Shown here one piece after another: positions 55,882 through 63,313 of a stretch of DNA of 64,000 nucleotides. Every line of letters begins with the position of its first letter. Position 1 is the stretch's first letter. Below the pieces are notes generated by a model. That model searched no databases. It saw nothing but the letters and a program-made list of their open reading frames with translations, and was not told the origin of the DNA. The stretch spans positions 83,324 through 147,323 of the forward strand of contig NZ_OBDY01000015.1 in the NCBI RefSeq assembly GCF_900215205.1, given 5' to 3'. This DNA comes from Paractinoplanes atraurantiacus. GTDB taxonomy: Bacteria > Actinomycetota > Actinomycetes > Mycobacteriales > Micromonosporaceae. The position numbers and the translations under genes are program-made.

Positions 55882-57897
55882 GTGCGGTTGGGGATCAAGG
55901 TCGTGCCGGCAGTCGCCGGAGCGGCCGTATTTGCGCTGGTAGCGGCCCTGCTTTTCGGTGGCGGGGTCGACGACACGGTTCTTCCGGGCATTCCGAGCCC
56001 GGGCGCGGCGACCACCTGGGCGCTGCCTTTCGTCACCTTTGCCGCGAACGCTCTCGGCGTCCTGGTGGCCGGGATCACGGTCACGGCGGCCTTCCTGCTG
56101 CCCGGCGACGGCCCCAGCGTCTCGGCGCACGGCTGGGTGCTGTTGCGCCGGACCACGTGGCTCGCGCTCGGCTGGGCGATGGCCGCGCTCGCCCTGCTCG
56201 TGCTCACGGTGTCGGACGTGCTGGGCGTGCCGGTCGGCGACCTCAGCTCACACTCCGTGGTCAGCTTCGCCCTCTCCATCAACCAGGGCCAGGCGCTGCT
56301 CGTGCAGGCCGGGCTCGCGCTGCTCGTGGCGGTGCTGTGCCGGGCCGGGGTGTCGCGCGGTCTGGCTTTCACCGTGGCCGTGCTGGCCGCGATCGCCGTG
56401 CTGCCGCCCGCCTTCACCGGCCACGCGGCCTCGGCCGGCAACCACCAGATCGCGGTGACCAGCCTGGCCGTGCACGTGCTGGCGGCGTCGCTCTGGGTGG
56501 GCGGCCTGGTCGGGCTTCTATTGATTCGGCGGGTACGGCGGTTCGCCGAGACCGCCGCCCGCTACAGCCGCCTCGCCCTCGGGTGCTTCGTGGCGACAGC
56601 GGTCAGCGGGGTGGCCAACGCGGCGGTCCGGCTGGGTGAGCTGCCCGCGCTCTGGACCACGAGGTACGGCGTACTCGTGCTCCTGAAGGTCGTGGCCCTC
56701 GGTGTCGTCGGGCTGATTGGCGCCGTGCACCGTTCGCGGACGCTGCCGGCGCTGACGAACGGGCGGCCCGGGTCGTTCCTGCGCCTGGCCGCCGGCGAAC
56801 TGGTCGTGCTCGGCGCCGCGGTCGGCCTGGCGGTGGCGCTGTCGCGCACGCCGACGCCGGTCGTGGTGGAGGAGCCCGATCCGCTGGTCGACCTGCTGGG
56901 CTTCGGCATGCCGGAGCCGGCGACCGCGCTACGCATGTTCGGCGATCCACTGCCGGACATGTTCTTCCTGGCGGTCGCGGCGGCCGGAATCGGCTTCTAC
57001 GTCGCCGGGGTGCTGCGGCTGCACCGGGCCGGTCACGCGTGGCCGCTGAGCCGGACGGCGTCGTGGATCGGCGGGATGCTGCTGCTGGCGGCGATCACCG
57101 GTCTCGGCGTCGCCCGGTACGCGTACGTCCTGTTCAGCGTGCACATGGTCCAGCACATGGTGCTGTCGATGGTGGTGCCGATCCTGCTCGTCGGCGGCGC
57201 GCCGGTCACGCTGGCCCTGCGCGCGCTGCGCCGCCCGGCCGACCCGCAGGTGCGCGGCGCTCGGGAGTGGCTGATGACGGTGCTGCACAGCCGATGCGCG
57301 CGGCTGCTCAGCCATCCGGTGGTGGCTCTGGCCATCTACGTGACGAGCCTCTACGGGCTGTACTTCGGCGGGCTGCTCGGCACGCTGATGCGCTATCACC
57401 TGGGCCACCTGGCGATGCTGACCCACTTCGTGCTCGCCGGATATCTGCTCTTCTGGGTGCTCATCGGCATCGACCCGGGACGGCGGCGCGTCCATCCGGC
57501 GCTGCTGACGCTGGTCCACTTCCTGGCGATGGTGGCCCACGCCTTCTTCGGTTTCGTGCTGCTCCAGGCGACGACGGTCATCGGCCTCGACTGGTACAGC
57601 GCGGTCCACCCGTCGTGGGCGTCCTCGCTGATGGCGGACCAGCGCCTCGGCGCCGGTCTGGCCTGGGCTTTCGGTGAGCTTCCGGCGGCGGCCATCATGC
57701 TTCTTCTCGTACGCCAGTGGATACGCACCGACGAGCGCGAGCAGGCCCGCCTGGACCGCGCGGCCGACCGCGCCGAGGCGTCGGGCGAACAGGACGACCT
57801 GGCCCGGTACAACGCTTTCCTGGCCGCCGCGGCGGGAACTTCCGCGCCCGTTCCGGCGACTAATGAGGACGAAGCCCCTCAAACAGGAAGAAAATGA
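55882..57897 (+). CDS. CopD-CtaG fusion: copper resistance/cytochrome oxidase assembly membrane protein
   Basis: A 671-residue polytopic protein. The N-terminal half (~residues 20-320) is a CopD domain of about eight helices, with conserved-looking HAASAGNHQIAVTSLAVHVL and SLWVGGLVGLL. The C-terminal half (~340-640) is a caa3-type CtaG domain with HMVQHMVLSMVVPILLVGGAP, RYHLGHLAMLTHFVLAGYLL and VHPSWASSLMADQRLGAG. It should import copper and deliver it to the CuB site of cytochrome c oxidase. GTG at 55882 has no strong ribosome binding site; the frame is open upstream, so the start is uncertain. First gene of a four-gene coupled operon with a PCuAC chaperone, DyP peroxidase and CopC. Confidence 0.88.
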   Translation: MRLGIKVVPAVAGAAVFALVAALLFGGGVDDTVLPGIPSPGAATTWALPFVTFAANALGVLVAGITVTAAFLLPGDGPSVSAHGWVLLRRTTWLALGWAMAALALLVLTVSDVLGVPVGDLSSHSVVSFALSINQGQALLVQAGLALLVAVLCRAGVSRGLAFTVAVLAAIAVLPPAFTGHAASAGNHQIAVTSLAVHVLAASLWVGGLVGLLLIRRVRRFAETAARYSRLALGCFVATAVSGVANAAVRLGELPALWTTRYGVLVLLKVVALGVVGLIGAVHRSRTLPALTNGRPGSFLRLAAGELVVLGAAVGLAVALSRTPTPVVVEEPDPLVDLLGFGMPEPATALRMFGDPLPDMFFLAVAAAGIGFYVAGVLRLHRAGHAWPLSRTASWIGGMLLLAAITGLGVARYAYVLFSVHMVQHMVLSMVVPILLVGGAPVTLALRALRRPADPQVRGAREWLMTVLHSRCARLLSHPVVALAIYVTSLYGLYFGGLLGTLMRYHLGHLAMLTHFVLAGYLLFWVLIGIDPGRRRVHPALLTLVHFLAMVAHAFFGFVLLQATTVIGLDWYSAVHPSWASSLMADQRLGAGLAWAFGELPAAAIMLLLVRQWIRTDEREQARLDRAADRAEASGEQDDLARYNAFLAAAAGTSAPVPATNEDEAPQTGRK

Positions 57898-58508
57898 TGC
57901 TGAGCTTCTCTCGACGGTCGTTCGCTGTCGCCGTCGCTACCGCCGCTGTCGCCGCCGCCGGCCTGGCCGGGTGTGCGTCCGATTCGTCCGACGCGGCACC
58001 GGATTCCCCTGCCGCCGGAGCCGGGTCGACCGCCACCGAAGCCGGGTCCGCCGCCGGAGCGGGTGCGTCGGCCGCCGCGGGGGCCGAGGCGCCGGGGGCC
58101 GCGCTCACCGTGAAGGACCCGTGGGTCAAGGCGGTCGACTCGGGGATGACGGCTGCTTTCGGAACGCTGGTCAACACCACCTCGGCCGACGTGACCGTGG
58201 TGTCGGCCGCGACGTCGGTGTCGCCGATGGAGCTGCACGAGATGGCGATGGACAACGGGAAGATGGTGATGCGGCCGAAGGAGGGCGGCTTCCTCATCAA
58301 GGCCGGGGGCACTCACGAGCTCTCGCCGGGCGGTGACCACCTGATGCTGATGAAGCCGTCGGCCGCCATCAAGCCGGGCGACGAGCTGACGTTCACGCTC
58401 ACTCTCGCCGACGGCGGCAAGGTGGAGTTCAGCGCGGTGGCCAAGCCGTTCGCGGGCGCGCAGGAGAGCTACGCGCCGTCGGCCGCTCCCTCGATGGCGG
58501 GCATGTGA
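57894..58508 (+). CDS. Periplasmic-type copper chaperone PCu(A)C (ECuC-like) lipoprotein
   Basis: A 204-residue lipoprotein: lipobox LAGC with Cys27, an Ala/Gly/Ser-rich linker, and a PCu(A)C domain (residues ~70-190). The copper ligands appear as MELHEMAMDNGKMVMR and GGDHLMLMKP, the H(M)x10Mx21HxM motif. It binds Cu(I) outside the membrane and hands it to cytochrome oxidase. It overlaps the previous stop by 4 bp (ATGA) and the DyP start by 4 bp. The chaperone in Streptomyces (ECuC) occupies the same position in a similar locus. Confidence 0.93.
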   Translation: MMLSFSRRSFAVAVATAAVAAAGLAGCASDSSDAAPDSPAAGAGSTATEAGSAAGAGASAAAGAEAPGAALTVKDPWVKAVDSGMTAAFGTLVNTTSADVTVVSAATSVSPMELHEMAMDNGKMVMRPKEGGFLIKAGGTHELSPGGDHLMLMKPSAAIKPGDELTFTLTLADGGKVEFSAVAKPFAGAQESYAPSAAPSMAGM

Positions 58509-59677
58509 CCATCCGTCGACGCACGATCCTCACCGGCGGCGCCCTCGCCGGTGGGGGTGTCGCCGTGGGTGCTCTAGGCGCGCTTGCGGCGAGTGGCGCG
58601 CCGAAGCCCGGCGCGGGGGCGGGCGCGGCTCCGGACACCGGGTCGGCGGTGGTTGCCTTTCATGGGGCGCGGCAGGCCGGGATCGCCACGGAACCGCCGG
58701 CGCACGCGTCGTTCGTGGCGTTCACTCTGCCGGGTGGGACGGATCGGCGGGCGCTCGGGCGGATGATGCGGCTGCTCACCGATGATGCTCGGCGGCTCAC
58801 CCAAGGGGTGCCGGCGCTCGGTGACACCGACGCCCAGTTGGCTGTGCTGCCGGCGCGGCTCACTGTCACCTTCGGGTTCGGGCCTGGGCTCTACAGCGCG
58901 GCGAAAGTGGCGTCGCCGGTCAAGGATCTGCCGGGCTTCACCATCGACCGGCTCGAGAAGCGGTGGTCAGGTGGGGATCTGCTGATACAGATCTGTGCGG
59001 ACGACGCTCTGACCGTCGCCCACGCGCAGCGGATGCTCATCAAGGACGCTCGGCCCTTCGGCGCTGTGCGGTGGGTGCAGACCGGCTTCCGGCGCTCACC
59101 CGGCGTACAGCAAGCGGGTTTCACTCAGCGCAACCTTCTCGGTCAGCTGGATGGAACGGCGAACCCGGCCGGAGGGGCGCTGGACACGGCCGTGTGGGCG
59201 CCCGACGGCTCGACGACGCTGGTGGTGCGCCGCATCCGTACCGAAATCGAGAAATGGGACCTGCTCAGCGTGACCGACAAGGAGAACGCCGTGGGGCGGC
59301 GCATGGACAGCGGCGCGCCCTTCACCGGGGTGAACGAGCGGGACGAGCCGGACTTCGCGGCGCTCGACGCGGGCGGGCTGCCGGTGATGCCGGACTACGC
59401 GCACGTCACCCGCGCGCACGTCACCGACCCGGCGCTGAAGATTCTGCGGCGGCCGTACAACTACGACGGCGCCCCGAACGCGGCCGGGCACCCGGACAGC
59501 GGGCTCATCTTCGCGTCGTATCAGGCGTCGATCGAGCGGCAATATCTGCCCCTCCAGCAACGCCTCGCGGAGAGGGACCTGTTGAACGAATGGATCACCC
59601 CGATCGGCTCGGCCGTGTTCGCGGTGCCGGCCGGCTGCGCCGAGGACGGCTGGATCGGCGCCGAGGTGCTCGGATGA
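58505..59677 (+). CDS. Tat-exported DyP-type heme peroxidase (DtpA/EfeB-like)
   Basis: A 390-residue dye-decolourising peroxidase. Twin-arginine signal: TIRRRTILTGG followed by a hydrophobic Gly/Ala stretch. The distal GxxDG motif is GQLDGT with Asp216, and the proximal heme His is probably in HVTRAHVTDP, followed by RRPYNYDG. Streptomyces DtpA, a Tat-exported DyP beside copper-trafficking genes, is the closest model and is needed for copper-dependent oxidase maturation; EfeB for iron is the alternative. No EfeU/EfeO genes lie here, favouring the copper role. GTG start overlaps the PCuAC stop. Confidence 0.92.
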   Translation: MTIRRRTILTGGALAGGGVAVGALGALAASGAPKPGAGAGAAPDTGSAVVAFHGARQAGIATEPPAHASFVAFTLPGGTDRRALGRMMRLLTDDARRLTQGVPALGDTDAQLAVLPARLTVTFGFGPGLYSAAKVASPVKDLPGFTIDRLEKRWSGGDLLIQICADDALTVAHAQRMLIKDARPFGAVRWVQTGFRRSPGVQQAGFTQRNLLGQLDGTANPAGGALDTAVWAPDGSTTLVVRRIRTEIEKWDLLSVTDKENAVGRRMDSGAPFTGVNERDEPDFAALDAGGLPVMPDYAHVTRAHVTDPALKILRRPYNYDGAPNAAGHPDSGLIFASYQASIERQYLPLQQRLAERDLLNEWITPIGSAVFAVPAGCAEDGWIGAEVLG

Positions 59678-60189
59678 CGCGGCGGTTGCTCGTGGCGCTG
59701 CTGGTCCTCGGCGCGTTCCTGGTGCCCGGATCGCCGGCGTGGGCCCACAACCAGTTGACGTACGCCGAACCGGCCGCCGACAGCAAGCTCGCGGCCCCGC
59801 CGACATCGGTGACGCTGCGGTTCGTCGAGACGCTGAAGCCCGACTTCACCACGATCGTCGTCTCCGGCGCGAACCGGCAGCGGGTGCCGTCCACTCCCCC
59901 GGCCATCCAGGGCAACACCGGCGTACTCACCCTGACCGGAGAGCTGGCGAACGGGCTGTACACCGTCGCCTACCGCACGGTCTCCGTCGACGGCCATGCC
60001 GTGCAGGGCTCGTACACGTTCGTCGTGGACGACCCGGCCAAGCCGGCGGCCGCGATCGCGGTGGCGGCACCGTCATCCTCGTCGAAGGACGGTGGCTTCG
60101 CGATGATCCCGGTGCTGATCGCCGTCTCCGCCGGCATCGTCCTCGCGGCGGTGGCCTTCTTTCTCAGGATGCGCCGTCGACAAGTTTGA
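59674..60189 (+). CDS. copC: CopC-domain copper-binding protein with C-terminal anchor
   Basis: A 171-residue protein: Sec signal (RLLVALLVLGAFLVPGSPAW) cleaved before AHNQLTYAEP, exposing an N-terminal His typical of Cu(II)-binding CopC. The beta-barrel includes SVTLRFVETLKPDFTTIVVS and YRTVSVDGHAVQGSYTFVV (second His). A membrane helix near the end (MIPVLIAVSAGIVLAAVAFF) and basic tail anchor it. It partners the CopD domain of the operon's first gene. ATGA overlap with the DyP stop. Confidence 0.93.
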   Translation: MTRRLLVALLVLGAFLVPGSPAWAHNQLTYAEPAADSKLAAPPTSVTLRFVETLKPDFTTIVVSGANRQRVPSTPPAIQGNTGVLTLTGELANGLYTVAYRTVSVDGHAVQGSYTFVVDDPAKPAAAIAVAAPSSSSKDGGFAMIPVLIAVSAGIVLAAVAFFLRMRRRQV

Positions 60190-60203
60190 GTACCGTTGGT
60201 GAG

Positions 60204-60431
60204 GTGCTGCTCATCTTCGGTCTTCGTAGCAAGGACACCATCATCGGGTCGAGGCTCGGGCGGTGCGAGGTCTGCGGCGCCACGGCGGCGCAGACCTTGG
60301 TACGCCGCACCACGCGGTTCAGCCTCTTCTTCATCCCGCTGTTCCCGGTCCGCGCCGCCCGCCACTTCGTGACCTGCACCAACTGCGGCCGGGCCCGCGG
60401 CGCCGCCCGCGAGGAGCTCGTCGCGGCTTGA
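60204..60431 (+). CDS. Small zinc-ribbon protein
   Basis: A 75-residue protein with a treble-clef-like zinc ribbon: CEVCG (residues ~26-30) and CTNCG (residues ~59-63), joined by RRTTRFSLFFIPLFPV. This short zinc-ribbon family with a hydrophobic central strand is widespread in actinobacteria without known function. GTG at 60204 lies 14 bp after the copC stop, but no strong ribosome binding site is seen; the true start is uncertain. Confidence 0.78.
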   Translation: MLLIFGLRSKDTIIGSRLGRCEVCGATAAQTLVRRTTRFSLFFIPLFPVRAARHFVTCTNCGRARGAAREELVAA

Positions 60432-60454
60432 GCCCGTGGTGCACGATCATCGGC

Positions 60455-61225
60455 ATGCTGATGTCGATCGTGGCGGCACAGGTGCCGGCCGTCTGGGACG
60501 TCGAGGCCAACCTGGCCACCGTGCGAGACGTCCTCGGCGAGACGAGGGCCGGGGACGTGGTGGTCTTTCCCGAGGGCATGCTGTCGGGCTACGGCGAGGA
60601 TCTGTCACCGTTGAGCACGCTGGATCCGGCCGTGGTGACCGAGGCCGTCGCGCAGGTGGCGGCCCTCGCCGGGGAGAAGCAGGTGACCGTCTTCTGCGGC
60701 TCGCTGCTGCCGTCGGACGGTGACTGGTTCAACGCCGGCCTGCTCTTCCCTTCCTCCGGCCCGGCAGCGATCTATCGGAAGATCAACCTGGCGATGAACG
60801 AGCGTGGCCCGCTGCGGCCCGGCAACGACCTGCCGACCTTCGCGATTCCGGGCCCGGACGGCGACATCACCGTGGGAGTGCAGCTGTGCCGGGAGATCCG
60901 CTTCCCCGAGCAGTGGCAATATCTGGCGGTAGCCGGAGCGCAACTGTTCGTCTACCTCACCAACGCCGCGAACCCTCGCGAGCCCGAAGGGGTGTGGCGC
61001 AGTCACCTGGTGAGCCGGGCGGCCGAGAACCAGCGCTACCTCGTCTCGGCGAACATCCCCGACCCGGACCAGCACTGCCCGAGCATGGTGGTGTCGCCGC
61101 GCGGCGAGGTGCTCGCCGAGCTGCCCGCCGGCCGCCCTGGCCTGCTCAGGCAGACGATCGACCTGTCGCAGACGGCGAACTGGTATCTCGGCCAGCGCCG
61201 CCAGGACGTGGTCTCGGCTCTCTAA
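60455..61225 (+). CDS. Nitrilase-family carbon-nitrogen hydrolase
   Basis: A 256-residue CN-hydrolase. The catalytic triad is visible as Glu in VVFPEGMLSG, Lys in YRKINLAMNERG and Cys in GVQLCREIRFPE. It hydrolyses an amide or nitrile; the substrate (omega-amidase, carbamoyl or N-acyl compound) cannot be inferred. The ATG at 60455 gives MLMSIVAAQVP; a second ATG two codons on is equally possible. It is between a zinc-ribbon protein and the ClgR-like regulator, all on the plus strand, without overlap. Confidence 0.9.
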   Translation: MLMSIVAAQVPAVWDVEANLATVRDVLGETRAGDVVVFPEGMLSGYGEDLSPLSTLDPAVVTEAVAQVAALAGEKQVTVFCGSLLPSDGDWFNAGLLFPSSGPAAIYRKINLAMNERGPLRPGNDLPTFAIPGPDGDITVGVQLCREIRFPEQWQYLAVAGAQLFVYLTNAANPREPEGVWRSHLVSRAAENQRYLVSANIPDPDQHCPSMVVSPRGEVLAELPAGRPGLLRQTIDLSQTANWYLGQRRQDVVSAL

Positions 61226-61278
61226 GCTCCTGGCTGAACCGGTATCCCCCGGGGGCGGCCGCTGGGTACGGTGACGGC

Positions 61279-61641
61279 ATGACGGACAGGTCACGTCCCC
61301 TGTTGCGCACGCTGGTCGGCCGGGTGCTGCGCCGCCACCGGCTGGAACAGGAACGGACGCTGGCCGAGGTGGCCCGCGACGCCGCGGTGTCGGTGCAATA
61401 CCTGTCCGAGGTGGAGCGCGGGCGCAAGGAGCCCAGCTCGGAGATCCTGGCCGCCGTCTGCGACGCGCTGGGCGTCGAGCTCTCCGACCTGCTGGCCGAG
61501 GTGGGGCGCGAGCTCGTCGAGCACCGCGCCCCGGTCCTCCGCCTGCGGCCGGTCGCACCGGTCACCCCCGTGGTGCGCCCGATGCGCCGGCCCACCACGC
61601 CGCCCCACCGCTCCGGCGACGTCATGCTCCTCGCGGCGTGA
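61279..61641 (+). CDS. ClgR-like XRE-family regulator
   Basis: A 120-residue HTH protein. LAEVARDAAVSVQYLSEVER followed by GRKEPSSEILAAVCDALG is close to the HTH of ClgR, the activator of clpP, clpC and related genes in actinobacteria. The C-terminus is basic and Pro-rich. It is near the clpP pair on the opposite strand (end-to-end), in keeping with ClgR controlling Clp protease genes. ATG at 61279. Confidence 0.82.
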   Translation: MTDRSRPLLRTLVGRVLRRHRLEQERTLAEVARDAAVSVQYLSEVERGRKEPSSEILAAVCDALGVELSDLLAEVGRELVEHRAPVLRLRPVAPVTPVVRPMRRPTTPPHRSGDVMLLAA

Positions 61642-61653
61642 CCAGCGCGGCCC

Positions 61654-61740
61654 GATCAGCGTGCTCCGCTCGGCGCGCTCCGCTCGGCGCCCTTTGATCG
61701 GCGCGCTCCGCTCGGCGCCCTTTGATCGGCGCGCTCTGCT
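61654..61740. repeat. 28-bp tandem repeat in the ClgR/clpP convergent gap
   Basis: A unit beginning GATCGGCGCGCTCCGCTCGG and ending CGCCCTTT occurs at 61696 and is repeated, with changes, at 61724; a longer variant starts at 61654 with an extra GCTCCGCTCGGCGC 14-mer. It lies between the regulator stop (61641) and the clpP stop (61780). No gene is visible in it. Confidence 0.8.
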
Positions 61741-61779
61741 CGCGCGCTTGACCGGCCCGCTCCGAATCGGCCGCCTTGG

Positions 61780-62397
61780 TCAGCTAGCTGCGGACAGGCG
61801 GTACGCCCGCTCCGGGCGGCTGGTGATCACGCGGTCGGCCAGGCCGTAGGCGACCGCGTCGGTGGCCGAGAGGGTCATGCTGCGGTCGGTGTCGGCCCTG
61901 ATCTTCTCGACCGAGTGGCCGGTGTGGCGGCCCAGGATCGCGTCCATCTCGGCCCGCACCCGGGCCACCTCCTTGGCCTCCACCGCCAGGTCGGGCAGCG
62001 TGCCCCGGGCCTGACTCGACGGCTGATGCAGGGTCACCTTGGCGTGCGGCAGCACCGATCGCCGACCGGGCGTGCCCGCCGCGAGCAGGGCCGCCGCGGC
62101 CGAGGACGCCTGACCGACGCATATGGTGGCGATGTCACACCGTACGAAATGCATGGTGTCGTAAATCGCGGTCAGGGCGCTGAACGAGCCACCGGGCGAG
62201 TTGATGTAAAGCCCGATCTCCTGCTCCCCCGCGGACTCGAGATGGATCAGCTGGGCGATCACCACGTTGGCCACGCCGTCGTCGATCTCGGTGCCCAGGA
62301 AGATGATCCGGTCGGACAGAAGGCGCGAATAGATGTCGTACGCCCGCTCGCCGTTCGGGGTCTTCTCGACCACTGTGGGAATCGTGTACTGGCTCAT
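61780..62397 (-). CDS. clpP: ATP-dependent Clp protease proteolytic subunit (second of pair)
   Basis: A 205-residue ClpP. Catalytic Ser in GQASSAAAALLAAG, His in PHAKVTLHQPS and Asp in RADTDRSM are intact; the structural IGLYINSPGGS is present. It assembles with the neighbouring ClpP into a mixed barrel fed by ClpX/ClpC ATPases encoded elsewhere. The ATG overlaps the upstream clpP stop (ATGA, 62394-62397). With the ClgR-like gene nearby this resembles the actinobacterial accessory ClpP pair. Confidence 0.95.
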   Translation of the reverse strand: MSQYTIPTVVEKTPNGERAYDIYSRLLSDRIIFLGTEIDDGVANVVIAQLIHLESAGEQEIGLYINSPGGSFSALTAIYDTMHFVRCDIATICVGQASSAAAALLAAGTPGRRSVLPHAKVTLHQPSSQARGTLPDLAVEAKEVARVRAEMDAILGRHTGHSVEKIRADTDRSMTLSATDAVAYGLADRVITSRPERAYRLSAAS

Positions 62398-63020
62398 GCG
62401 CTCAACCCCATCGGCTGACGGGACAGGGCCGGGCGTACGTCGTCGACGCTGTCCAGGATGTGATCGATGAGCCCGTACTCGAGCGCTTCCGGCGCGGTGA
62501 ACCAGCGATCGCGGCGACTGTCCCGCTCCACGGTCTCGATCGGCTGCCCGGTGTGCTCGGCCGTCAGCCGCAGAAGCGTCGCACCGACCCGCTCCAACTG
62601 CTCGGCGTAGATCTCGACATCGGCCGCCGTCCCACCGAACCCGGCCGACCCCTGATGCATCAGCACCTGGGCGTGCGGCAGGGCGAACCGCTTGCCCGGC
62701 GTGCCCGCGGTGAGCAGGAACTGCCCCATGCTGCCGGCCAGCCCGAGGGCTAGCGTGCTGACGTCGTTCGGAATGAGCCGCATGGTGTCGAAGATGGCCA
62801 GCCCCGCGCTGACCGACCCACCCGGCGAGTTGATGTACAGGCTGATGACGCTCCGGGGGTCCTCGGCCGACAACAGCAGAAGCTGCCCGCAGAGCCGGTT
62901 GGCGATCTGGTCGCCGACCTCCGCCCCCAGCACGATGATGCGCTGATGCAGCAGCCTGGCCGCCACCTGATCGTCGATGCTTCCCGCCGTCCACGGCGCT
63001 TGTCCAGCAGCAGATCGCAT
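62394..63020 (-). CDS. clpP: ATP-dependent Clp protease proteolytic subunit (first of pair)
   Basis: A 208-residue ClpP. Catalytic Ser in LAGSMGQFLL, His in LPHAQVLMHQGS and Asp in VERDSRRDRW, plus SLYINSPGGSVSAG, are all present. It heads a two-gene clpP operon with the downstream homologue and likely forms a hetero-oligomeric protease. The ATG at 63020 begins RSAAGQAPW; the open frame extends upstream without homology. An inverted repeat (TCTGC/GCAGA, 63095-63109) lies ~75 bp upstream and might be part of its promoter, but this is weak. Confidence 0.95.
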   Translation of the reverse strand: MRSAAGQAPWTAGSIDDQVAARLLHQRIIVLGAEVGDQIANRLCGQLLLLSAEDPRSVISLYINSPGGSVSAGLAIFDTMRLIPNDVSTLALGLAGSMGQFLLTAGTPGKRFALPHAQVLMHQGSAGFGGTAADVEIYAEQLERVGATLLRLTAEHTGQPIETVERDSRRDRWFTAPEALEYGLIDHILDSVDDVRPALSRQPMGLSA

Positions 63021-63114
63021 GCTCGTCTCCCCGCTCTCGTGCTCGCATTCGCTGAACCCACCATGAGAGCCGGGAGACCCGATCACCAAGCCGATCTGCC
63101 ATTAGCAGACGAGG

Positions 63115-63273
63115 TCAGGACACGTACCAGTCGAAGATCTCCCACCCCGGCGGCGTGGCCATGACCAGCAGCATGACGACACTGGCGGCGGTCACCGTGA
63201 GAAGCGGCCGGGAACGGTTGGTCCGCAACCGGCGCACGGCCAGGAACACACCTGGGACGTGATCGTGGTTCAC
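63115..63273 (-). CDS. Tiny membrane peptide (unrecognised)
   Basis: A minus-strand reading frame of 44-52 codons, too short to be called routinely. It encodes VFLAVRRLRTNRSRPLLTV then TAASVVMLLVMATPPGWEIF, ending DWYVS: a basic N-terminus followed by one hydrophobic helix. GTG starts at 63273 and 63249 are both possible. It is divergent from the lipoprotein gene at 63314. The positive-inside pattern suggests a real small membrane protein, but no family is recognised. Confidence 0.45.
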   Translation of the reverse strand: MNHDHVPGVFLAVRRLRTNRSRPLLTVTAASVVMLLVMATPPGWEIFDWYVS

Positions 63274-63313
63274 TTCTCCGGCTCAGGTTTCGAGGTGGAG
63301 GGAATACGGGGCC

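Noticed and set aside
63095..63109. TCTGC-N5-GCAGA inverted repeat upstream of clpP
   Set aside because: Only 5-bp arms; too short to call an operator without conservation data.
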